From Thermoleophilaceae bacterium (lineage in GTDB: Bacteria; Actinomycetota; Thermoleophilia; Solirubrobacterales; Thermoleophilaceae), in the NCBI GenBank assembly GCA_030446485.1, contig JAUJNF010000001.1, positions 539,964-603,963 of the forward strand: a DNA stretch of 64,000 bases, written 5' to 3'. A program made the translations under genes and the position numbers. Of the stretch, positions 16,536 through 23,484 are shown one piece after another. Under the pieces are notes generated by a model. That model was not told the DNA's origin. It saw only the letters and a list, made by a program, of their open reading frames with translations, and searched no databases. Position 1 is the stretch's first letter. Each line of letters starts with the position of its first letter.

Positions 16536-17495
16536 TCAGCCGAGTAGCGCCTTGATCGTGCACGCCACCTCGGCGGGCGTGTTCGTCACCTGTCGCCAGG
16601 TGAACCGGACGACTCGAAAGCCGGCGACCGTGAGAGCCCGGTCACGCGCGCGATCGTGTTCGAAGGCCCACCGCGTTCCGTGGCTGCCGTAGCCGTCGGC
16701 CTCCGCGATCAGGCGGCGTTCGCGCCAGAGGAAGTCTACCTCCGGGTAGTCGTCGGCCGTGGCCACCGTTGTGTTGACCTCCGGCCGAGCAATGGCGGCA
16801 GAGTCGCACAGGTACAGGAAGCGCTCCTCCAGCTCATTGCGCGTGAGCGTCTCACCTATCCGGTGGGACCTCATTACGGCGGACACGACCTTCGCGCCGC
16901 GGCGTCCGGGCGCTCTGTGTAACAGGTCTTCGACGGCGCGCACATCGAGCACGCGCAGCACCTCGGCCTGGTCGAAAGCCCGCTCGACGCCGCGCCGGTC
17001 GGTCACCTCGGCGAAATCGAGCAGGGTGCGGGCGACGGTGGTGCACGGGATGCCGCGCACCTTCGTGCGGTCGGCGGGTTGCAGGGTGTCGCCGCGGTGT
17101 ACTTCGATGTCGGTGCGAGTGCGTCCAGCGCGGCTCGGCGTGGTCACATCAATCCTCAAGCGGAAGGTGGGCCGCAGGCCGTGCAGAGCCGCCGCGGCTC
17201 GGTGCGAGAGCACCGCTCCCGGGCCGCAGGCGAGCACGGCTGCGAGCCAGCGGCCCTCGATGGTCAAGAGCGGATGGCCGACCGCGAAGACGCCCTGGTG
17301 GAGGCGGTGCAGCCGACCACGTCGTACCCGTTTGCGGACGCCGCTCGGCGTGAGCCCGAGGTTCGTCATCTGGGACAGCGTCACTACTCCGTGCTGGCGT
17401 GCAGCAAGTGCAGCGAGTGCCCGGTCGCCGGGGGGTTGGGCTGAATGCGGGACACCGAGTCCCGAAATCGGCCCAACCCCCTCCATGCCGACCAT
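16536..17495 (-). CDS. AbiEi-type winged-helix domain fused to DUF559 (Vsr-like) nuclease domain
   Basis: About 319 residues. N-terminal AbiEi-like antitoxin / regulator domain (AARQHGVVTLSQMTNLGLTP and GRLHRLHQGVFAVG), a middle AbiEi_4-like segment, and a C-terminal DUF559 domain with a PD-(D/E)XK-like core: YPEVDFLWRERRLIAEADG, then RWAFEHDRARDRAL. DUF559 resembles the very-short-patch repair endonuclease. The start is uncertain: GTG at 17525, ATG at 17495 or ATG at 17486; an 11-bp-arm palindrome overlaps the first codons. No toxin gene (AbiEii) is adjacent. Function is unknown; a defence or repair role is inference. Confidence 0.8.
   Translation of the reverse strand: MVGMEGVGPISGLGVPHSAQPPGDRALAALAARQHGVVTLSQMTNLGLTPSGVRKRVRRGRLHRLHQGVFAVGHPLLTIEGRWLAAVLACGPGAVLSHRAAAALHGLRPTFRLRIDVTTPSRAGRTRTDIEVHRGDTLQPADRTKVRGIPCTTVARTLLDFAEVTDRRGVERAFDQAEVLRVLDVRAVEDLLHRAPGRRGAKVVSAVMRSHRIGETLTRNELEERFLYLCDSAAIARPEVNTTVATADDYPEVDFLWRERRLIAEADGYGSHGTRWAFEHDRARDRALTVAGFRVVRFTWRQVTNTPAEVACTIKALLG
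17431..17481. repeat. dispersed palindromic repeat, copy 1
   Basis: Outer arms GGGGGTTGGGC (17431-17441) and GCCCAACCCCC (17471-17481) pair perfectly. Inside, CGGGAC (17448-17453) pairs with GTCCCG (17459-17464). The right part AATCGGCCCAACCCC recurs at 47697-47711. Confidence 0.7.
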
Positions 17496-17741
17496 GATCG
17501 CCCCGCGTGCGTGACCGATCGGCACGCTGCCGTGAAGGGGATGTGACCGGTGGGTTACAAGATCGCGCGGAGCGCTGCCGGCGGCCGCGAGGGCTGCCGG
17601 CGACCGTGGCCGCGGGGTACTGCCGGCGGCCGCCGGCCGGTGATGGCCGCGCCGGCCGTGGCCGCTTGGCCGCGCTGCCCCTCGAGCGCCGTGGCCCGCG
17701 GGCCGCGCGGCCGCCGGGCCGCGCGGGCCGTCGCGCGCCCG

Positions 17742-18185
17742 TCAGCGCCGCGGCACCCGGAACGTAACCCTGCCGCTGCGGCAGGTCCGCCCCCGGCCGA
17801 CTGCCGCAGCGTGAAGTCCCCGGTGGCCACTCGGCGCTTCACCCGGCCGCTCACGACGATGCGGAACAGGCCGCGACCGAGGCCCTTGATCGTCGCCCGG
17901 CCGCGCTCGGTGTAGGAGAACGAGCCGTCGGCCCGCAGGCGGGCGGTGCGGGCGTTGCGGATCACCCCGTTCACAGTGCCCCGTGGCTCGCAGCGCTGGC
18001 GCGCCGCGATGTTGAAGTCGAAGCGGTTACCGTTTCAGCGTCGCCCGCCGGTCCTGGGAGGTCTTGCCGCGGTAGGTGCCCGGAGCCACGGCCTCGGCGA
18101 GCGCGGCGCCGAGCATCGCGATGACGGCGACGAGCCCGAGCGCGAGCGCCCGGCCGCGCCACCGCGCTGGCTGCCATCCGAGCAC
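17742..18185 (-). pseudogene. Secreted protein with N-terminal signal anchor, frameshifted
   Basis: From GTG at 18185 the frame gives a hydrophobic signal (ALALGLVAVIAMLGAALAEA) and APGTYRGKTSQDRRATLK. After a frame change near 18030 it continues NRFDFNIAARQRCEPRGTV and ARLRADGSFSYTERGRATIK, then after another near 17805 ends RTCRSGRVTFRVPRR and TGA at 17742. Together they form a roughly 147-residue secreted beta-rich protein of a type common in Thermoleophilia (TYRGKTSQ start, paired Cys). Function unknown. The two shifts compensate in length, so sequence error is likely. Confidence 0.6.
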
Positions 18186-18214
18186 TCACGCCCGTGGAAC
18201 CTCTCACAGCCCTC

Positions 18215-18644
18215 TCACAGCCCCCCGCTGGTGAACGCCGCTCGCAGCGCCAGCGTGAGGATCAGCAGCGCGCCCACGGCCATGATCCCCATCTCGCGCA
18301 GCAGCACCCGCCGCGCGCGACACCTGCTCGCTCTCGGCCAGCGCATGCACGTCTCCCACGTCGGCGAGCTCCCGCTGGGCGGCCCCCACGCATCGCCTCG
18401 CTCGCGAAGGCCACCACCAGCAGGGCGGCCCCGTACACGTAATGGATCTCGCTCTCGGGGCGGCTGCCCGTCGAGTAGAGGGCGAACCCGATGAGCACCG
18501 CCACCGTCACCACCTGCGCCACTCGCAGCAGGCCCAGAACACACGCGACGGGTCCTTGCGCAGCCACGCCACGCCGCCCCACACGCCGGCCAGGGCGTTG
18601 GCAGCGAGCACGGCCACCCCGACACCGACGTGCAGCTCGTTCAC
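18215..18644 (-). pseudogene. Small four-helix membrane protein, frameshifted
   Basis: From GTG at 18644 the frame reads NELHVGVGVAVLAANALAGV, then shifts near 18533 (one C missing in GCCCTG) to RVAQVVTVAVLIGFALYSTG and YVYGAALLVVAFASEAMR. After more shifts it ends VLLREMGIMAVGALLILTLA. Four TM helices in about 143 residues, no recognised family. It is divergent from nuoA across a 61-bp AT-rich promoter region. Confidence 0.55.
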
Positions 18645-18664
18645 AAAGCGCGGTTAGCCACTAT

Positions 18665-18679
18665 GTGGCAACTTGTCAC
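18665..18679. promoter_or_regulatory. palindromic operator-like site before nuoA
   Basis: GTGGCAACTTGTCAC is an imperfect palindrome of form GTGNCAANTTGNCAC. It lies in the only AT-rich stretch between nuoA and the divergent membrane protein gene, next to a TATAAC -10 candidate (18689-18694). It could be an operator for the nuo operon. The regulator is unknown. Confidence 0.35.
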
Positions 18680-18705
18680 AAAGTAAGTTATAACCGCCGC
18701 CCCCG

Positions 18706-19063
18706 ATGCTGAAGAGCTACCTGCCCGTCCTAGTCTTCGTCGGCCTCGGCACGATCGTCGGCGTGGCGTTCACGGTGCTCAACCGCGTGCTCGGGCCGAG
18801 CCGGCCGACGAAGGTCAAGAGCGATCCGTACGAGTGCGGACTGCCCTCGGAGGTCACGAAGAACTTCCGCTTCGGCATCAGCTTCTACCTGATCCGCGAT
18901 GCTGTTCATCCTCTTCGACATCGAGGTCGTCTTCCTGTATCCGGTGGCGGTTCAGCTAGAGGCCTTCGCGGTATTCGCCCTCATCGAAACGATCGTCTTC
19001 GTCTTCCTGCTGTCCGTGGCCCTCGTGTACGTGTGGCGCCGGGGCGCGCTCGAGTGGAAGTAA
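18706..19063 (+). pseudogene. nuoA: NADH-quinone oxidoreductase subunit A, one frameshift
   Basis: Membrane subunit of complex I near the quinone site. The first frame gives YLPVLVFVGLGTIVGVAFTV and the diagnostic DPYECGLPSE. At about 18897, CCGCGATG replaces the expected CGCGATG; past it the other frame continues MLFILFDIEVVFLYPVAVQL and ends with WRRGALEWK at 19063. The span of 358 nt is one more than a multiple of three, so a single inserted base explains it. Length and helices are otherwise normal. Confidence 0.88.
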
Positions 19064-19118
19064 CGCGCCAGAAGGTCGAGCCCGGCTCGCTGCGGGTGGC
19101 CGGCTCGGGGCGCGCCAG

Positions 19119-19678
19119 ATGCTGCGTGGCGACCTCGAGGACACCGAGCTCGAGGAGTACGTGCGCTCGCGCATCCTCACCACCACGTTGGACAAGGCCC
19201 AGAGCTGGGCGCGCGGCAACGCGGTGTGGCCGCTCGGCTTCGGCCTGGCCTGTTGCGCGATCGAGATGATCACCGCGCTCGCGGGCCCACGCAACGACCT
19301 CTCGCGCTTCGGCTCGGAGGTCACGCGTGCCTCCCCGCGCCAGGCCGACCTGCTGATCCTGTCCGGACGCGTCTCGGTGAAGATGGCGCCGGTGATCGGC
19401 GCAGTCTACGACCAGATGCTCGAGCCCAAGTGGGTGATCGCCATGGGCGCCTGCTCCTCGAGCGCGGGAATGTTCAACAACTACGCGCTCGTGCAGGGCG
19501 CCGACAAGTTCCTGCCCGTCGACGTCTACGTGCCGGGCTGCCCGCCGCGGCTGGAGTCGCTCACCCACGGCGTGATGAAGCTGCAGGCCAAGATCAAGGG
19601 CGATCCTTCGCTGGGGTGGCGCGAGCGGTACCACGCCGAGGCACCGAGGAGCGCTCGACGCCACCGGCCTCGAGTTGA
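19119..19678 (+). pseudogene. nuoB: NADH-quinone oxidoreductase subunit B, probable frameshifts at both ends
   Basis: Carries the terminal cluster N2 of complex I. The core is intact: [11 protein letters not shown] with the paired Cys, then [26 protein letters not shown] and [13 protein letters not shown], giving all four N2 ligands. An earlier GTG at 19054, overlapping the nuoA stop, would add [12 protein letters not shown] if one G in GGGG near 19107 is extra. The 3' end runs on in frame into nuoC; dropping one base near 19642 gives a stop at 19678 ([11 protein letters not shown]). Confidence 0.88.
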
Positions 19679-20162
19679 TCGCCCAGGCGGTGCGCGAGCA
19701 CGTGGGCGACGTGGTCGTGAACGCCGCGTACTACCGCGATGAGGCCACGCTCCGCGTCCAGCCCGGCCGTGCGCGACGTGCTCGGCTACCTCAAGGAGGA
19801 GGCCGACGAGCCGTTCGACTTCCTCGCGAGCCTCCACGGCTCGACCACTACCCGGCCGAGCCGCGCCTGGCGGTGCACTACCAGCTCCTGAACCGCCAGC
19901 GGGTCGACCGCCTGAAGGTGGACACGGATGAGCACAGACGACCCCCGCCTGCCCACCGTGACCGACCTCTATCCCGGCGCCAACTTCCCCGAGCGCGAGG
20001 TCTACGACTTCTTCGGCGTGGTGCGACGGACATCCCGACCCGCGCCGGATCCTCATGCCCGAGGACTACGAGGGCCATCCCCAGCGTCGCGACTACGCGA
20101 TCGGCGGCGAGCCCGTCCTGTTCACCTTCAACGAGCACGAGACACCCCGCTGGTATGAGTGA
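19640..20162 (+). pseudogene. nuoC: NADH-quinone oxidoreductase subunit C, multiply frameshifted
   Basis: Peripheral-arm subunit. The pieces read in order in different frames: [80 protein letters not shown], then [20 protein letters not shown] and ETPRWYE with TGA at 20162. All expected NuoC motifs are there, separated by about four small indels. The start cannot be fixed. Overlaps the nuoD ATG at 20155. Confidence 0.8.
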
Positions 20163-21422
20163 GGAGACCGAGCGCCGGCAGGGCGGCAGCGCCGGCGCCC
20201 TGGTCCCTACCGCGAGCGCGAGCAGTCGGTGACGATGGAGCGGATGGAGGCGCCCGTCTTCGGCACCGAGGCCGAGCAGGACACCGAGCTCTTCACGATC
20301 AACATGGGGCCCGCCACCCGGCCACCCACGGGGTGCTGCGGCTGATGCTCACGCTCGAGGGCGAGATGGTGCGCGACCTCCCCGATCATCGGCTACGTGC
20401 ACACCGGCATCGAAGAGCTGCGAGGACCAGGAGTACTGGAAGGTCATCCCCTTCGTCGAGCGGATGGACTACCTCGCCTACTACTTCAACGCGATGGCCT
20501 TCTGCATGTCGGTCGAGAAGCTGCTCGGCGAGGACGTGCCGCCGCGCGCCCAGTACCTGCGGGTGATCCACCTGGAGCTGAACCGCATCGCCAGCCACCT
20601 GTTCTGGCTCGGCACCTCGGTGCTCGATCTCGGGGCGATGTCGATGATCTTCTACGCGCTGCGCGACGGAGAAGATCCTCGACCTGTTCGAGATGTCGAG
20701 CGGGCAGCGCATGCACCCGCGCTACTTCCAGGTGGGCGGCGTGATCGACGACATCCCGCCCGGGTGGGAGGCGAAGTGCCGCGAGTTCCTCGCGGACATG
20801 CCGTCGCGGATCGACCAGTACGAGGCGCTGGTGGACCCTCGAGATCTTCCTGCGGCGCATGCGCGGCGTGGGCGTGGTGCCGCACGAGACCCTGGTCGGC
20901 CTGGGCGTGAACCGGGCCGCTGCTCCGCGCGGCCGGCGACCCGTGGGACCTCCGGAAGGCACAGCCCTACTCCTCGTACGACCACGCGCTTCAAGATCCC
21001 CGTGGGCACGGTGGGCGACCACTACGACCGCTATCGCGTGCGAATGGCCGAGATGCGGGAGTCCCTGCACATCGTCGAGCAGGCGCTCGACGGCCGCCCC
21101 GAGGGTCCCTACATCACGAGCAACCGGAAGGTGGCCCTGCCCCCGCGGCACGAGCTGGCCACCGCGGAGGCGCTCATCCACCGGTCAAGCTGGTGACCGA
21201 GGGCTTCCGCGTGCCGCCGGGCGACGCCTACGTTCCGATCGAGTCCGTGGCTGTCGCGTGCTTCGTGATGGCCGACGGCAGCAAAAGCAAGCCGGCGCGC
21301 GTGCACATGCGCGACCCGTCGTTCGTGAACCTGCGGCTCCGATGGCCATTGGTGGGCTGCTGGCCGATCTCATTGCCGGGATTGCGATGTTGGATCCCAT
21401 TTTGGGCGGGATCGATCGATGA
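20155..21422 (+). pseudogene. nuoD: NADH-quinone oxidoreductase subunit D, multiply frameshifted
   Basis: The 49-kDa quinone-site subunit. Fragments in order include EQDTELFTINMG, YLAYYFNAMAFCMSVEKLLG, YLRVIHLELNRIASHLFWLG, RMHPRYFQVGGVIDDIPPGW, RGVGVVPHETLVGLGV, GDHYDRYRVRMAEMRESLHI, VPPGDAYVPIES and GLLADLIAGIAMLDPILGGI. The conserved HHPATHG stretch is garbled near 20310. At least ten small indels separate the pieces, and the 1268-nt span is not a multiple of three. The ends match a normal NuoD of about 420 residues. Confidence 0.85.
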
Positions 21423-21460
21423 GGGCGGACGGTGCACGGTGGACGGTGGACAGGGTGAGG
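21423..21460. repeat. heptamer minisatellite in nuoD-nuoE spacer
   Basis: Three near-perfect copies of ACGGTGG/C in a row follow the nuoD stop. The 169-bp spacer otherwise shows no gene I can support. A similar short-repeat spacer lies between nuoH and nuoI. Confidence 0.5.
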
Positions 21461-21591
21461 GCTCGTGGCCGCTGAGGAACCTCTCGGCCTGGAGGAGAAG
21501 CTGCGCGTCTCCGATCCCATTCGCGCCGACCGGCAGACGGCGTCGGCGCGGCAGGTGGCGTCGGTGAAGCCGTCGGTGGCGGCGGGGTGGG

Positions 21592-22165
21592 ATGAGCGTC
21601 GACCTCGATCGCGATCCGGCCGTCATCCCGCAGCTCGCCGAGACGCCCGTGCCCGGCGAGCCAGGCCCGGATCGAGGCGCATATGGCCAGGTACCCGGAC
21701 CGCCGCTCGGCGGTGATCCCGCTCTGTTCGCCGCCCAGGAGCACCACGGCTGGCTGTCCCCCGCGGCCATGGATCAGGTGGCGGCCGTGATGCGCATGAC
21801 GCCGGCGTCGCTGGCCGAGATCGCCACCTTCTACGACATGTTCCGCACCACCCCCATCGGCAGCAGCTACCTGTACGTGTGCACGAGCGTGGCCTGCCAC
21901 CTCTCGAATGCCAAGGCGGTGTTCGACGCCATCAAGGAGGCGAGCTCCGAGCTCGAGGGCGAGGTGGAGTACGCGAGTTCGAGTGCCTGGGCGCCTGCGA
22001 CATGGCCCCGATGGCGTCGGTGAACGGGCGCTTCGTCGGGCCGCTCGACACGAGCGACGCGCCCGAGATCGTGGCCGCCATCCAGGAGGGCGCACCGTGC
22101 TGCCCGGGCGCGGCCTCCAGGACGACGACTACCGGCTGCCGGAGGGAGCGGGCAGTGGCGGCTGA
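21592..22165 (+). pseudogene. nuoE: NADH-quinone oxidoreductase subunit E, frameshifted
   Basis: Thioredoxin-fold subunit with a [2Fe-2S] cluster. The long first frame gives [38 protein letters not shown] and the first ligand pair CTSVAC; after a shift near 21975 another frame gives [20 protein letters not shown] and the stop at 22165. Even the first frame hides two compensating shifts (about 21655 and 21717): the alternative frame there reads [17 protein letters not shown], the normal NuoE sequence. All four Cys ligands are present. Its end overlaps the nuoF GTG by 11 nt. Confidence 0.83.
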
Positions 22166-23484
22166 GACCCCCGTCCTGCTCAACCTGATCGACGCGCCGG
22201 GGCTCAACACGCTACGCGTGTACGAGGCGCTCGGCGGCTACCGCGCGATGCGCAAGGCCCTGCTCGAGATGGAGCAGGACGCCCTGCTCGAGGAGCTCGA
22301 GTCCTCCGGCCTCCGCGGGCGGGGCGGCGCCGGCTTCTCCATGGGGAAGAAGGCCAGCTTCATACCCAGGGCGGGATGGACAAGTACCTGTGCTGCAACG
22401 CCGACGAGTCGGAGCCCGGCACGTTCAAGGACCGCCTGCTGATCCAGAAGAACCCACACCGGCTGATCGAGGGCATGATCATCGCCGCCAAGGCCGCCGG
22501 GGCCAACCGCGCGTTCGTGTACATCCGGGGCGAGTACTCGCTGCAGGCCGACATCCTCGATGCCGCCGTCGAGGAGGCCTACGCCGCGGGTTACCTGGGC
22601 GAGGGCATCGTCGGCTCGGACCTCTCGCTCGAGCTGGTGGTGCACCGCGGCGCCGGCGCCTACATCTGCGGCGAGGAGTCGGCGCTGCTCGACTCGCTCG
22701 AGGGCAAAGCGCGGCAACCCGCGGCTCAAGCCGCCCTTCCCCGCCAACCGCGGCCTCTACCAGGGCGACGCTGATCAACAACGTCGAGACGCTGCAGAAC
22801 GTGCCGCTGATCGTCGACCGCGGCGCCGACTGGTTCCGCTCGCTGGGCACCGAGAAGTCGGCCGGCACCAAGGTCGTGTCGGTGTCCGGCAACGTGCGTC
22901 GCCCCGGCAACTACGAGATCGAGCTGGGGATACCGGTGCGCGACATCATCTACGGGCTGGCAGGAGGCCTGGAGCCCGGCCGGCGCGTGAAGTGCTTCTT
23001 CCCCGGCGGCTCGAGCGCCCCGGTGCTCCCCGGCACGGACGAGAACCTCGACCTGCCCTACGACTTCGACTCGATGGCGAAGGCCGGCTCCATGCTCGGC
23101 TCCGGCGCGATCATCGTCATCGACGACGCGCACTCGGTCGTCGACGTCGCGCTGTGGACGGCGGAGTTCTACCGCCACGAGTCGTGCGGCAAGTGCTCGC
23201 CGTGCCGCGAGGGCACCAACTGGACGGTGAAGATGCTCGATCGCATCAACGTCGGCGAGGCCACGCCGATGGACATCGAGGTGCTCGCCCAGATGCAGGC
23301 CAACATCATCGGCAACTGCCTGTGCGTGCTCGGCGACTCGATGGCCATGCCGCTCGGCTCGATGATCGAGAAGTTCCGCCCCGAGTTCGAGGACCACATG
23401 GAGGCCGCGCGGCAGGCGAGCGAGGCCGAGGCCGCCGCGGGAGACCTCGAGCTCACCGGCAGCGTGGAGGGGGCGGCCGCGTGA
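22155..23484 (+). pseudogene. nuoF: NADH-quinone oxidoreductase subunit F, frameshifted in first half
   Basis: The NADH-binding flavoprotein. Starts at GTG; the FMN-binding glycines [15 protein letters not shown] are followed by a one-base loss near 22370, then [20 protein letters not shown] and GAGAYICGEESALLDSLEG. Shifts near 22705 and 22765 separate the NPRLKPPFPA segment. From 22780 the frame is clean, including the [4Fe-4S] ligands ESCGKCSPCREG and the later NCLCVLG Cys. The 1330-nt span is not a multiple of three. Overlaps nuoG by 4 nt. Confidence 0.88.

Noticed and set aside
19640-21422. Programmed frameshifting as cause of the nuoC/nuoD breaks
   Set aside because: There are far too many breaks, with mixed insertions and deletions and no slippery-site pattern.
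21465-21716. Small frame before nuoE as a separate gene
   Set aside because: It starts right after a minisatellite, overlaps nuoE and its second half is a shadow of that gene. A real short gene cannot be excluded but has no support.
22560-23480. Long in-frame extension upstream of nuoG
   Set aside because: It lies in the wrong frame of nuoF; the GTG at 23481 begins the conserved NuoG N-terminus.
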